64,000 bases of DNA from Lophius americanus (Eukaryota > Chordata > Actinopteri > Lophiiformes > Lophiidae). Of the stretch, positions 1 through 19,700 are shown in pieces (positions within the stretch are counted from its first letter, which is position 1; each line of letters starts with the position of its first letter). The position numbers were made by a program, and so were the translations under genes. Below the pieces are notes generated by a model. It was given only the letters and a program-made list of their open reading frames with translations, was not told the origin of the DNA and ran no database searches. The stretch lies in NCBI GenBank assembly GCA_037951165.1, contig JBBDHG010000019.1, positions 7,595,001 through 7,659,000 on the forward strand, written 5' to 3'.

Positions 1-4625
<4,625 letters not shown>

Positions 4626-4767
4626 GAGCGAGATGCAGAGCGGCGGAGACAGCTAAGAGAGCGAGCAAGGCAGCTGATAGCGGAAGCTCGATCTGGAGTC
4701 AAGATGTCTGACATGAGCCTGCTGGATATCTCTAGCAATGACAGAAGCAAGACCGGTCCTGCTGGAG
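4626..4767 (+). CDS. ehbp1: ehbp1 exon A (first exon in window)
   Basis: The acceptor is ttgcgcag and the donor is gtcagc. The exon starts in phase 0 with GAG and ends with one base of a codon. It encodes ERDAERRRQLRERARQL and then IAEARSGVKMSDMSLLD, the conserved Arg-rich helix of EHBP1 that precedes the variable linker. The exon is 142 nt. Its first residues continue an exon upstream of the window or one not recognised in 1-4625. Confidence 0.93.
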
Positions 4768-7700
4768 GTCAGCACACAGCTTACCACTCACACATAAATG
4801 TTCCTGATTATTAGTGTTTTTTGTACATCATTTCAGTTTTAATTTGCTTACATTCATTAAATATAGTGCAACATTTTTTATTTTTTTAAACAAACTCACT
4901 TTCTTCATCCACAAATTTGGTGACACATTTCCATTATGCTCTCTAAAGGGGTTCTTTCTAATCCTCGGAGAAAAACAAAATGCCATGCAAGGCAGAGGGG
5001 TTAAAATGCATCTTACTCATATTTAGACCTGCAATTTACTCCGCGACTCCTCCATCGTCCCGTTCACCCAGCAATTGTTAATCAACAGAACACATTGTGT
5101 AGCCCAGTTGCTGGCAGGGGTCGAAATTATGTCATTCCTACTGCTTTCCATTTCCTTGAAATTGGGGTTATTATGATAATGACCATAATCAGCTCTTTCT
5201 AGTCATTTGTTTCAGCTACCGTCACATTACTATGCTCTCTTCAATGTACTGCTCAGGTAGATGAGGTGTACTGAATGCAAATAGTCAGAGTTTAGACAGG
5301 TGAGGATGAAGACTTTGAGAAGTTCCGAGAAGAGACACAAGAGTTGAAAAGATGCAAATGAAAAGTATGGTTGCAACAAAGGGCGTAGGGTTTTGTTGAT
5401 TTGTTTTTTTTACATGATAATGTCCTGTAATCCATTATGTTTTTAGGAGGGTGTTTTGAAGGTTTTCTAAAACCATAAGTGACTGTATGTCCCCCCTTAC
5501 TAAAATTTTTCCCAGCTCCTAAACTTGAACTACAAAATTTTACTCATTTTACCGTGCAAGGCACCACCTTCTCATCATCCATTGAAGCCATCATTCACAC
5601 ACACGGAAATGCCATTGGAAGCAATTTGGGATTCAGTATGTTACTCAAGGGCACTTCGAAATGTAGATAGGAGGTGCTGGGGATCGAGCCACCAACCGTC
5701 AGATAAGTGGATGACTACTGTACCTCCTGAGTCAACGTTTTATTGTCTGCAGATTGACATACTGATAAATATCCTGATCGATTTTGATCGTTTCATTGCT
5801 TTCAATACTGTGAATATTCCTACTTTCTTTGTTGGGGACTAAGGTCATGAATGTCACACATTCTGTGCTCTGCAAAGAAGACTGATGGTTGCCGTGGCAG
5901 ATGAACAAGGTCGACATGTTCCTCCTTTACAGACACTTCTCACCCACATTTTTAACTCAGCATCTGAGTAACTCCTTATTGGTGTTTTAGGATGTCAAAG
6001 CTTGGGCCCACACTACTGAATTTACATTTGATTCACTCATATCTGTCCTGATTCTCTCTGCGGGGTCTAATGGTCATTGAAGGAGATGAGCATATGTGTT
6101 ATTAGCAAATCTACATTGAATGATAAACATCAAATTTAACATCATGGTATAACGTGAAACCAGTAACCACTGCCGCCATAGATGAGATAGAGGGAGACCA
6201 GCACTTGATTTATTTGCACTTTCGGTTTTTCTGAATTCGACTAATTGTTGATCTCATTAAAAGTGGAATTGAAGAAAAGAATGGAACGAGGGAGGAGGAG
6301 GAGGAGGTGAGGAGAAGAAAGAAATGCTGTTGGCTGTGATACACAAGGCCTGCCGAGCAGAACGGCTAATCCTAGCCCCCACACTCTTTCTCTCTCTCTT
6401 TGTTTCCTCCCTCTCTCCCCTCAACACCATTCTGTCCTCTAATGCAGTTGGGGCTGCCCCCTCCTAGTGTCTGCCCGCAAAGAAACTTTCCAAACTCCAT
6501 CACCATTGCCTCCCGTTAATTAGGCCCCAGACAGCCACGCAGGAATGGCGCTTGCAAGCACGGTCCGCATCGTAGCTAGCAAATTAGTGAAAGAAAAACA
6601 GGAAATGCTGTTATTTTTATTCTCCCCCCTTCTCTCTTTGTTCTTGGTCTCTCCACCTACCAAGTAGTAAATAGAAAAGTAGGTAGAGCCTGCAATATCA
6701 GAAGCTGTTTACTGATTGTTTTGCTTTAATCCATGCAGCAAGAACTACTCAGGTGTCCATTTGAGTTTCTTTTAACATCGTCCTTTTGTCCCTAATGTGG
6801 AGTCATTGTTGTTGCTATTGAGCCCCTCAGGAGACTAAATTGACTATTTGCCTTTAATGTTGTTGTGGATTTTTTTTGCCCCGCAAAAACATATATTGAA
6901 CATGAAAGGCAGGCAGCAGGTCTTCAAATGAGATTAAACACTGGTCTCCTTCTGAATTTGTGTGTCAGATACCTATGAGCCACTGTGCATGAACTCAGAG
7001 GGATCAACACCAATTAGAGAGCCTCCCTGTCACTCAGGTGGAGTTCTTTTCATACCAGGAAGTTTGTTTGTATATTAAATTTCTGCATTTGTTTAACACA
7101 CATTTAAAACACACACAACAATCCTACACAGATGAAGCAAGTTCTAAGTTGAATGGTTCTAATGAGAGCACCAAATATGAACGTTATGAACTATCACAAA
7201 GGGCGTCATTATCCCATCAAGTGTACGGGAAAACATTAGGGGACAGTGGGGAGAATGCATGCCATGAAGAATCACAGGTTTTGATATAATCAAGAACTTC
7301 ATCATTGAATTGAGTCACATATACTTCATCAGTCTACTAGTAACACAAATTAATCCTCTTTTTTTAACACAATGTCTGTCTTTATTTCTGCCTTTTCTTA
7401 CACTAACACCATTCTTTTCTTTTAAATTAATCCTTATCCTGTCCTTCTTTTCATCCTTGTATCTTCTGGCTTTACCCACCACTTTTTTTCACTTGATCCC
7501 CTAACTCACTACTCATACTTCATCCCCTCTGTCTTTCCCTCTATGCCACTTCCATATCCACAGGTATTTTAGATGGAGTGAGAAGTCTTCATGTGGATGA
7601 TACCGGTGATGGTGAAAGAGATGAGGATGAGAGAAAAGGCAGGGATGAGGAAGAGCAACTCCATCTAGGTTATGTCAATGATGATACAGTCGCCTCCGCC

Positions 7701-10700
7701 ACGTCTGCGCTGGTTACTAACCCACTGCCACAGGAGACCCCTCTTAAACCCATCTCCACCAAGGGCCCTCTGGAGTTTAATATCCCTGTTTCTGAGCTAA
7801 CTCCTCAGGGTAAAATCACTTGTGCACTGCTGCACGCATGTTCAATTCTAACCAACTCCCTTGCCTGTCCACTTTCATTATTTTTCTGTCGGCCTTACAT
7901 ACTTTAATCATTTGCAAATTATTTTGTACTCTTTATTACAACACTCACTTGCTCAAATCTGACTGTGCTAAATCATTTACACACTTGACTCCTGATCTCT
8001 TTTGCATGAGGCAATATATCAAAGGGACATTTTCTACACAGATGTTTACAAGATAATGATCAGGCAAACAGAAAATTAAAAAAAACCTTTAAATTGTTGG
8101 TGACATTAAGGATACAACCCCACAGCAACAAAGTTTTCATGTTATCCAACCAATTAACATTTTTTCAAAGCAGAGCAGTGCAAGCATTCATGTAAAGCGG
8201 GTCATGGAGTCTAAACCTGAAAGTTTGAAAAGGCTTTACTTGCTGACTTTCTCACTGTCCCAACTCTCCTTGTTTTTTTACTTCTTTCGTTCTGCACTCA
8301 TGTGCAGTCGATGTTTCAGTGAATCATAATGACTCATTCCCTCTACCTGCCCGCCTAACCCCTCCATCCTATTGACTCTGTAGATACTGCTGCTTTACAC
8401 AGAAGGCGCTAACTTACAGGGCACATTTGTTGGGTACTTTTTATTGTCATTGGTGTTTTCTACACTTTATTTCTTTAGAGAGTTCTTAAAGAAGAAATTA
8501 ATAAATTGTAAAAAGTAAAGTGCTCCCCAGTCATAAACAAAATCAAATCCGCACAAAAGCATTTGCTCAAATCTTCAGAGGTAAACTAATTAATTATTTT
8601 GTGTTTAATTTATTTTATGTTGTTCCTAAATTTCCTGCAGATGTGAGATAGGTGAGAGTACAGCGAGGCACCAGAACAAACAAACATGAAAACAGAAAAA
8701 TTCTCCCTCCAGCTTTGAAGTGCAGTATCTCTGTACTGTCTTTATTGTCTGTTCATGGGTTTCTCTTTTTGGTTCTTTACTGGTGGAAACTTCTATGTTA
8801 CCCATAAAGAAATGGAAAGTGGGGATTGTTACAGTGAAGTAACTGTTCAGTCTGTAAATATTTCCCCTCTAAATGTTTCATATTTGACTTCACTTCACTG
8901 CAGCCCAGGTCATTCACCCCAACTCCTTCACACTGTGTAGGGTACATTTGGATTTTTTAATATACTCTGTGTGACTCTGTTGTTGTGTTCCTTGAATGCA
9001 TGCATCGTCAGATTTTGTGTGTGCGTTTTATAGAGAGGTGACACATGAAAGGGTTGTCCTTCTGTTCTTTCATCTTCTGTGCAGTGGTCTGTCCTAGTAG
9101 GGTAGCTGTGGCTACCAGTGCCCTTAATATAACGCTGTAAGCAGCAACTGGAAAGGCAGGGAGACAAAGACTGAGGGAGCACTGGGAGAAGAAAGAGGCA
9201 AATTTATTGCCTGGTAGTTTTGAGGGGAAATTATTTAAAATATGCCAGAAGCAGTGCAGATATTTATTATATGAGATCATTGGATCAGGTCTTTGATTTG
9301 GATTAAGAACAAAAAATATGCCATCCTTTGGAATTTTTTTTTAAATTTATTAATAACAAAGAAATAAACATATTAGTTTGTACTTAAAAAGAATCACAAA
9401 TAAAGATTGTGTGAGTGTTTTATACAATATAGTAAAATATTTTATTGACTTTGAAAAATAAAAGATAAAGAGTCACGACCACCCTGTCATGCTCATTAAA
9501 ACTGATAAGAAGCGGTCATGCCATAACTCCGGCTCATATTTGGGCTTTAGGGTTTGCTGCTGTTGAATTGTGTTTCATTGTAAATAAATAATTAGTTTCA
9601 CATACTTTTTCTCAATGAAAGATTGACCAGTTTTTAATGTTAGAGTGATCTCTTAAAAAGGAAACATTTACTCTGCCTCCATCCTCCCCTAATCTTATCA
9701 TGATGATATGAATGTAAACTGCGTACCTCAGAAGCTCTCTGCAGTACAAACAGGACTTCAGGCTGCCTAGTCTGTCGAGATTTTTATCTCTCTCACACAT
9801 CATACATATACTGTGTAGTGAGCATCTATTCCCCCTCGTGTGTTTGTATTTATGTTCTTATCAATGACTTTGCCCAAGTGTGTTTTTTTTACATGAGTGC
9901 AAACTAGGTTGTCTCCTTTTTCTCATCATTTTAACTTTCTAAGAGAGTTGTTCTGCTTTCTTGTGAATATGTACTTAATGTGTCAATCGGTGCATTTGTT
10001 CATTTCAAATATCTGCAGATTTCAAAGGAGTTTTTCTATACATACATTTAATTGTTTAATTGATTGTATTTGAGGTATCCATGCACTCTTTGTACTCACT
10101 TTCCTCTTGTCCTCCTTCTCTCAAGGTGCAAACAGTAAACATGTGGATCTTAAGTTGACAAAGTTTGTGGAAGTCAGCCCGAGAAGAGTCACTTTCCCCT
10201 CATCCCCATCTTCCAACGCATCCTCAACCTCACCCACTGCCTCCTCCACCTCTCCACTCAGCCCTGCAGAAGGAGTGGAGGTACGCACAACTCTAAACAC
10301 CCACTGGGGTTGTTTTTTTTCTCGCTACCTCTCTTTCCTTTTATCTCTGGCGCTCTCTTCTTCTGTCCCTGTCCACACCATCAAAGGGTCATCCAATCAA
10401 TCAGGTTCATTTGACCCTGGTTATCAGCCAGTTGACCCTGTGTACACAACAGCCAGTCGGACTACTTCATATGTGACCATAGTTTATCCTCCCCATGTTC
10501 ATATGAACCTGCCTAAAGCCCGGAGAGTGGTGGCATTATAATACTGAACATAATATAAAGATGTCCCTGTCCATCCACTATGACTTTTTCAGACAGTTGT
10601 CATATGTGTGGGAAGGTGGGGAATGGCATTGTTGCTGAATGTGCTCTTCTGTGAAAATTTAGTCAACAAGTAGTTGGCCCATCTCAATATTTATTTGATC

Positions 10701-13700
10701 TATTGTGATTGCCAATTGGAATAAGGTGCATGTGTGTGCTTGTGTGTATATGTGTGTTTGTGAGCAGTAGTGAAACCCCCTGTGCGCATGGCGACACAGT
10801 GCGCCTTTGATCATCAATTCACATAAGCACCCTCTTGTGTTCAAAAGCCTAAAAGGCTTCGTCCTTTATAGCCAAAGTGTGTATGTGTGCGTGTCTACCC
10901 ACTTGACCCTCACATAAGTAGAATTAGCTTTTGGTTGACACCAAACCCAATCCAGCACACTCCAAGCCAAAGATGGATTTGAATGCCTCATTCTGCCTGA
11001 GAACTTCAAACCTGTTCTGCAGTCAGCTGTACTGTACATGGCTCCATCACCATTAGGGTAGGAATGTCAGAGCGAACGTGAGGTATTACATGCTCCCAAG
11101 ATAAAGGCCCGTTATAAATGCATTACATTCAACAGCTAATCTCAGAATTCATTAGATATCCTCTGCATAATCATAACTCATAACTCAAGAATAACTGGTG
11201 TATTTGTTTGGATTCTTCTTTAATAATATCCAAGTATTATCTAGTGATAATACATCATGTTGAGAAAAAGGTAGGTAAAATAAAACATTATCTATTTCTT
11301 TTGAAGACTGCAGGTGGAACAGGTTTGATTTGAATGGTATATATCATTAGATAGACATAATAAAATGACAAAACCAAGATCTCAGAAATGACTTGATCAG
11401 GCAATCAAAGACAAAGCTCCAGCCTCGTAACTAAGACAGCTATTACAAAAACTGTGGAATAACTGTATCATTTGCTTTTCCCTTGCCACCAGGAGCCCCA
11501 AGATACTATAAATTTTATCACAATATTAAAAATATTCTGTAATATGGTGCTTAATTGCGATTCAATAACTGTAAATTTATTTATTTATTGACCTTTATTT
11601 TACCAGAAAGTCCCATTGAGATCAGAAATCTCTTTTACAAGGGAGATCTGGTCAAGGTAGCAGCCACACAAACTCCAAACAATGTAGAACACATACATGA
11701 TACACATATGAACAACAAAACAGAATATCAGCTATTTAAGCACAGTGGCCTTTCAAGAAAACAATAACATTCCTCCCTCACGGCATACTTTATGATACTC
11801 TTAAAATCATTAAAGGATATGAATTTTTTCAGTTTAAGAGCTTTTTGGATTATTCCATGACCATGGTGCATGGTAGAACCAGTGTTGTTGTGTACGAATG
11901 GTTCATGATGTCCAACCAACTGAGTCATAGAGAATGCAGTGGTGAGTGAGATATTTTGCATTTGAAATGAAACGCAAAGAAGTACGATACACTGAATCGA
12001 GGCTCCTTAAATTGGAGGAGGCAACATGCATGCACAGTATATCACCATAATCAATCACAGATAGAAAGGTGGCTTCCACAATTTTTTTTCTTTGCAGAGA
12101 AAGTGAAACATGATTTATTTCTAAAATAAAACCAAATCTTAATTTTGAATTTATTAACTAGATTAGAAATATGTACTTTAAAGGAAAAGCTTTTCACCCA
12201 TCCATATTTTGAAGTACTTATAGGAGGACACCCCTTCAATCAGTGTACCATCAGACGTAAAAGTTCCTAGATTGTCAAAGTTTTGCAAGCAAGTTTTTGA
12301 TAAGATAATTAACATTGTTTTCTGGGTATTTAATACCAACTTTAGACCCTTCAAAGCTCTTTGTAATGATTGAAATGCAGGCTGAAGTTCTTCTATCGCC
12401 TGTGTTGCAGAGGGAGCAGATGTATAGATGATTGTGTCATCCGCAAACAAATACAATTTAGCTTGAATGTATTGACCTAAGACATTTATAAAGACAGAAA
12501 ACAAAATAGGAGCCAAAATGGAACCTTTGGGCACACCTTTTTTATATCAAGAAAGTCTGATTTGTGGCCCTCCGCCTGGACAGTCCTACCTGTTAAGTAA
12601 GTTTTAAACCATTTAAGAGCCTCCAAAACCAGAGACAGCATTCCTGAGCTTGTCTAGAAGTAGTTCATGATCCACTGAATCAAACACTAAGGGGGCAAAA
12701 TAATGTTTTTAGTCCGAGGCACCAATGAGCTCATTTGTCACTGCCATAGCAGTGATAGTACTCTGACCACTTTAAAACCAGACTGAAACTCACATAAAAT
12801 GTTATATGATATAAACTGTTTCAAGTGTAAATTCTTAGCTAGGATTGCAAGTTTTGAAATGGGACAATAGTTGTTTAACTCAGAAGGGTCTCCACCTTAG
12901 TGTATGGGAAGCACGTATGCAGCTTCCGTGCTTCTTTAATTAGTTAGCACGTATGCAGCTTGCCAAATTGTAGGTAAATGATATCCCGATTGAAAAAACC
13001 TAATCAAATGTCAATTTGTTTGAGCCAATAAGCTTAATTTCTTAGTCTTTCATCTGTCTTCAGGCAAAAGTAGTGGTTTAAACTAGATCATAAGCAGTGA
13101 GGCTGACCAACACATCATTAAAACAAGTCATAATGTAATTGTTGCTGCTCCTGACCAACTGAACTGAAAGCCCTTTCGGCAACTTGGAAATATGAAAGCA
13201 AGGCTTTAGTTTGGAGAACCGGCCGTTGAAACCCCTCAGTGACATAATGAGCCGTTACTGTCATGTTTTGTATGAATCTATATCTGTGATGTCGGTGCAC
13301 CGTGAGTTAATCCTTACAGGTACAGTTTTGTCGGTAAAAAAACATTGAAATGATGTCAAATGTCTAGGTTCCAATATCTTCAACAAAAAACAAAAGTCAT
13401 CCTTCTCCCCTTACCTTGTCTGGTTGTTCGTGTGGAGGGCTTCATGTTCGTCATATTCCCAGAGTATTTCATACAGGACTCCTTGGTGTCCCATGCATCT
13501 GATTCATGCCTTCCTCGATAAAAACTTTAAATTAAAACTTTACTCGAAAAACAACTGATTTCGCGATTATGGTCCCAGTTGGTCCAAAGTTCAGTAAGTG
13601 TTCAATTTATCAAATTTATATAATAAAAGCCTGAAACTTGGTATCCATGCAATGATATAACATCACTAAGCAAAATGTTAAAATATAATGCTGTATAGAT

Positions 13701-16700
13701 TTTTTAGTTTTTTACCCCAGCCCTAATAAAATGTTTGTGTCATTCTATTTCAGGATATTTAATGAGAAAAAGTGAAGCTGATCAAAATTTAAAAAAATAA
13801 ACCTGCTCATTTATATACCTAATCGTGTAGATTGTGAATGTGTGAGTGTAGTTATACATTGAGTTTTGTTATCTGGCCATTTAAAAAAAGAATAAACCTC
13901 CTTGTCCCAAGAGATTTGGGCAACACAAAAATCCTTCAGGCGGGTGGAACGACCTGCAGGAGCATCACACTCTCTCTCTCTCCCTCTCATTAGTGATTGT
14001 GTATATGCGCAGCCTTGGTAGCGCACGATAAGGGCATGCGGCGCTCAGCATCCTGCAACGTTAGTCACACCATCCCGTGCATGGACATTCACAAACTGGC
14101 ACACACCAAAAGCACTGACTCACCACTTCCACTGTGATGGTAGGAGAGATAAGAGATACAGAAATAAACTGAGAGAACAGAGGGAGGGAAAGAGGGGATG
14201 CCCCGATATCTGCGAGTCCAAGGGTGTTGGAGGGAGACAGAAGGGTAGCCAAGTGAGCAGGTGTTCTGTCTGCGTTTGTGTGTATGTGTGTGTGGGTGTG
14301 GGTGTGCGTGCTTGCCTGTGTGTGTGGGTGCGAGAGAGAGAAATAGACACTGTCTATTGTACTGTTTTTTTAGTGTTTTTTTCATTGTCGAATGAGTGTG
14401 TTCATTTTCCCTCAGTTGGCTTTGACCTCCAGGAACATGTCAGATTGTCGGCAAATAAGCACAAAGTCATATTTGCATAAAATGCATGGTTGTCCTAATC
14501 ATGCTCCGCTGGGATTAATTTTTTCGCTAAAACATTAGTTCCTAGTAGATATTGCAGGGGTTTGCAGTTTTCAAGAGTCAATACACTGAAATTTAAATAA
14601 AAAATAATTTTATGGACAACAGTAATCAAATAAATATTGTTCCAAAGAACTATATTTAGGTGAAAATAGTCAATATTGAGCCTTAAATTCTATGAAAAAC
14701 AGTGTTAATTTTTAAAAAAGAATTTGTTGATAGATATGGCACATCACAATATAGAGAAATAATAATAATGTTAACCTAACTAATTAAAATTCTAATGCTA
14801 ACTAAGATAAAACTTTGATCTTTCTCTTCAATCAGTCATTTAAATATCATCACTGCTTATCCACATTTTTTAACTGCTACTTTAAAGTTTACATGCACAC
14901 CCGCACACAAATAGTTGTAATTTTGCACATCCAAGCTGTAGTTTTTTTGTTTTTTAAGTTTAATAGGTAGTTTTGTATTTAGTGCTTCATAAATAGATTT
15001 CTCTGTGGTTTGACTTGGCTGGGAGGAGCTGAGAGACTAATTGACAAAACAACATGAGAACGGACTAATAGCTGACATTGTTTTTGAAAGTCAATATCTG
15101 AAGCTAAACTAACAACTCCCAATCTACAGCTTGTTCTCCACCCACATTGTCTCTATTAGCTATACACGCCCTACACACCCTGCTTGACTATCTCCTTCTG
15201 TCTCAAGCAGTGGAACATGTTTGCCCTAATTGTCGACTTTATTACACGTTGCGTCGTCTTATTAACGTTGCCGCCATGTCGATCTTTGCCCGAGTCGGTT
15301 TCTTTTCCACTCGGCTTGGCATATTTGGAAGCCTGGTAATAAAGCGTTTCAGCTTTCCGTTTTTGATAGAAGGCGAAGCGAGTGGGTAGCTTCTTAACAC
15401 ATGTTCACTTTGAAAACAATAGCGTGTTGGGTTTTTTTGCATTTTGCATAATCTGAATATATTTTCTGGCTCGAGGTTTTGTTGAAAGTCAAATTAATTG
15501 CTTCTTTTTTGTCTCTCTCATGAGTGAGGAAGAGTGTGTGTGTGTTTGTGTGTGTTCAAGCATAACACATTGTAGCCGTCATATCAACTTCTACCAGATG
15601 TATCTTATGGCCTGCCATTAAGTATGTTTATATGCATTTCTGTGAACACGTGCATTGAATTTCTTTGTGTGTATGTGTGTGTTTGTGTGCGTGCACATGT
15701 TTGTGTGTTTGATCACATTAATCACATGGTAACTGTGAAATATTTAAAGTGCTATATAATAAATTCCTAAAGATCTAAGAGGCTGGCAAGTTGAAATGCC
15801 ATGATGACACTATTTATTTCTATTATTTATTATATATTATCTTTATGGCACAATATGCAACCCCAAAAAAGGGTAGCCTCAACTTCTTGGTCAATTTAAG
15901 TACAACTTAAGCACAGCAACTTGTGTACAACATACTTTTGTACACAACCTATTATACACGTGTGAGATGGGGCATCGGATGTAAGCCATGCTTGATGCTT
16001 GAACCAAATGCACATTTTCTCTTTGTTGGACAGAATAACGCTGAGGAGTTGCGAGCAGAGCGGCTTCGCAGAGCAACAGAGAGGTTGCGTAGCCCAGTAG
16101 TCTTCAACAAGGATTCTGCGGTCAGAAAAACACAACTGAAGTCCTTCAGCCAGTATGTGGACAGCAGACCAGGTGGTGGACAAAGCAGCACACTCACACC
16201 TATTCACACACAATACTTGTAGTATTTACACATGATATGTTAAGTGTAATAGTAATTAACAGGCAGGATGTGAACAGGCTGCTTCTGAAAAAAATGTACC
16301 CCAAAATGATTTACTTGTTAACTGTATGCTGTTTAAAAGCAACAAAGTGAAGAATGTTTCTTCAGAGGAATGCCTTTAGATATTACAAATTTTCAAACAA
16401 AAAAAAAATTACCAATGATTAGAAAACACCTTCGATCAACAAAGACAGGGGGAAAGCACCTCAGTTCACATCATGTGATGCCAGACATGATGACGTCATC
16501 ACCTGTATTTCAAGAAAATGTCAAACAGGTGACTTAGTATTGTCTTAAGTATAGTAGCAACAGCAGCAATAATTATCTAGTAATATGGTATGTAGGACAG
16601 TTCCTCTTGAAGGATACTTTAGCCTCACACAGTCCACTGTCAACCCGGCACTCCAAGTATGCTTACCTCAGATTAAAAATTTGACAACATGTACTTGATC

Positions 16701-19700
16701 TGATGTACCTGAACATCGTTACTTCACTTTTCCTAAAACTTCCTGTTCTATTTCCCACCAGAGGTAAAGCGACAGAAGTCTGTTCCTGAGGATCTGAGGA
16801 AAGCCGAAGTAGATGGTGGTTCACCCACAGAGCTTGATATCCGTCGACCATTTGAAGAGGAGGTTTGTTATTTTCTTTCTGGTTTTTGAGGAGTTTAAGT
16901 GCTGAATCCACCCACAACCAGCAACACAAACATTAGGTAGTTCTATCATAACTCTGACTACCAGGTTCCTGTTTATCTCTTAAGTCTATAACTTTTGTCT
17001 TATGTGGCTTTTGTTATGACCTTGGCAAGGGGTAGTAAAAGTGTGAGTAGAACAAATCGACCGTTCAAATGGGTCCATGGACACACTTAAAACCGAATCA
17101 TTACAAACTCATCTGTGTACTCTTATCCAGTGTGATGCAAGAATGGCAAATTGCTGGAAACACAGTAAACACGGTTGCTCTCATTACATTTCTGCAGGGG
17201 TGCTGGGTGCAGGATGGTCAAATAATATACATTAAATTTGGTTGAGAGTGACAGTTGTAAAGCATTTTCTCTTCAAATGCTTATCCCAAGTTTGTATCCT
17301 TTCCTATTTGGCTTTTTTTGTATTTCCTGATCATTTCCTTGCATCCTTTTATTCTGTATTGTATTGGATAGGTCTATCACTGGGTTCTTGTCTCTGCCAC
17401 TTCTACACTGAAATTTCCCTGTGCTCCTCTTCACCACTTGTTCTCTAACACTTCCCCTATCTTTCTTGTCACCTCTTCACCACAGAATCTCATTGATCTG
17501 CCATTTTAATTATAACAATCGTAGATACCAACTGCTGTGCCATTTAAAGATGCGCGTCTGTCTGCAAAGTAGTTGCACGCATGCATCCTTCAAGTATATG
17601 CACACACAATGTCACATCCACTACTCAGCCTGTGTTTGAACTTGTGCATTCAAAGAGTGTGTCTTTAAGAATGTTATTATTTCAGTGAGTGTGTATGCAA
17701 GTGTGCTTTCCTACTGGACACCAACGGGTGAATCTGTCTTCCCAAGCTTCCCTCTCCTACCCTCGACCCTATACCCTCCACCCCAGTCCCACACACACTC
17801 AGGCACACACTCCTCCTCCCAGTTCCTGGGCCCCGGGGTTAATGGGTGTTCAACCTTTCCATTATCCCGATCAGCCAAGAATTACCTGCTGAATGATGTT
17901 TGCATTAATATAATATATATGGTAATTTCCCTCCTCTTAATTACGGCTGGGCCGAGCGCGGAAAGGGGAGTGGGCTGATCATGTGTAAAATTGATTTGCC
18001 AAGGAAAAATATGGTGATAGAGCGAGAGCGCGCAAGAGGAAGGAGGTGGAGAGGCTGCTGGGAAATCAACACACACATATTTGCACAAATCACACGTGCA
18101 CAGAGGCATACATTCAAACGCTGGAGTCTGTACAGGAAAAAAGTGCTGGCATGGGTGAAATGAAAAAAAAGAACTTTCTCTTTCCTGCTCACTAGTTCTC
18201 CTTCCCATTAAGAAAAATGAAGTGCATCAGCAATAAAATAGAGATATTTTTCGGATTTATCCTCAGTAGTGAATTTGAATAAACATTTCTCCTCACTCAG
18301 AAGAGTTTCTCTGGAGAATAGCAAGCAGCTAGGACACAGAAGTGAAGAGGGGTCTGGAATGGAGTGTCTATTAAGTTCATAGGATTTTACAGTCAGGGAT
18401 GTGGGTATACAACTCTCAGCCATAAAATTAAAAACACTTGCCTAATATTGTGTTGGTCCCTTTTTGTCGCAAACATAGCTCTGTGATACACTGGGTGTTG
18501 ACAGCTTTTTATCAGAAATAGCATAAACTTTTTCATCAAACTGTGCTACAGTAGCTCGTCCATGGAGATTTCACTCCCCACATTTTCCTGCATGTCTGAA
18601 AATACTTAACTTGGTAGTCTAGCCATCACAATTCAAATTCCTTGTAGAATTTGATCACATCCCCATGCATGTCCCTTTTCCTGCTTCCAATATTTACTTG
18701 CAGCAAAATATGTCTCACCCAGTATAATCAGTGTTATTATGACCTCACTTGTTATTGGTTATAATGTGTCTGTGGGCATTAGAAATTTAGTGGTAGGAGG
18801 CAAAATGGCCTATAATGGCAGAAAAATTAATGACAGGGTTACTTATCGTTGCCATGGAGGCAAATAAAGCCTCAGGTGGGTTTAAGACTACACTGCCAAA
18901 AAGGGGTATTGAAGACTGACAATTTGTTTAAAGAACTTGTTTCATGATTTGTTATATCTATTAATCTGCCTTTCCTCCTCTACCTCTTTTCATTTTAGTA
19001 TTTAGAGGAAATAGGTTATAGAAACATGTCAGATGAGCCGTGAGAGAATTTGACTTTATTTTAGACCAAAAATCCGAAAGTGATGATTGTTGTTACCAGG
19101 GGGAAGTCAATAGCATTAGGGTTAGGGTTTGATTGAGCACTGAATGTCAAAAGCATGATACAAGACTTGTCAATACAGTCAAACTAAAAAGTGCTATTTT
19201 GGATGTGAATGATTTGAATCACGTATCGACTATTGATCTACACTTAGTCAGTGTACTGTGGGTAACTGTGATCAGAGTCTGTGATGCTGGACCGACTGGG
19301 GTATTTTTCTGTAACAGAGTCATGGTGTTGCTCACCCACACTCAAAACGTGTATGGCGTTTGAGTTGATAGATTTTAGCCTGCAGGTTTTATCTAGCCAT
19401 AGGATCATAGTAGCCACTTTTACTGAGTCTTGTCTTTGATTATTATCCCTGCATGTGCCATGATTTTATCAACAATAATTTAAAGGACATTAATGTGGCC
19501 TTTTTTATCATTGTGCTTTATTTAGAAGTAGAAAAGATAGACCAGAGCCTATTCTATAAAATAATTACCTACAAATTCCATCAAATATTATTCATCAGTC
19601 ATATGGACAATGATTATGTAACATGTTATTTTGAGGTATGGCTGTTTTTGTTTGATTTCCGATTGAATTTTGATATTTCTTCATTGGCAGTCCTCTGATT

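Larger units (their letters stand above)
4768..6968 (+). other. ehbp1 intron A-B
   Basis: It contains the minus-strand SINE (5545-5745), a GGA-rich run near 6290-6310, and a CT-rich stretch at 6385-6430. The unique block at 6440-6620 is listed separately. Confidence 0.75.
10281..16033 (+). other. ehbp1 intron D-E
   Basis: It holds the antisense LINE fragment (11572-13000), TG-rich tracts at 14270-14335 and 15535-15560, and a unique block at 10940-11200. Otherwise AT-rich sequence without recognisable content. Confidence 0.7.

Noticed and set aside
10107..10541. 144-aa + frame
   Set aside because: Only 10126-10280 is exon D. The rest is read-through of the intron past a good donor (gtacgc).
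19117..19128. TTAGGGTTAGGG, possible interstitial telomere repeat
   Set aside because: Only two units, expected by chance in 64 kb.
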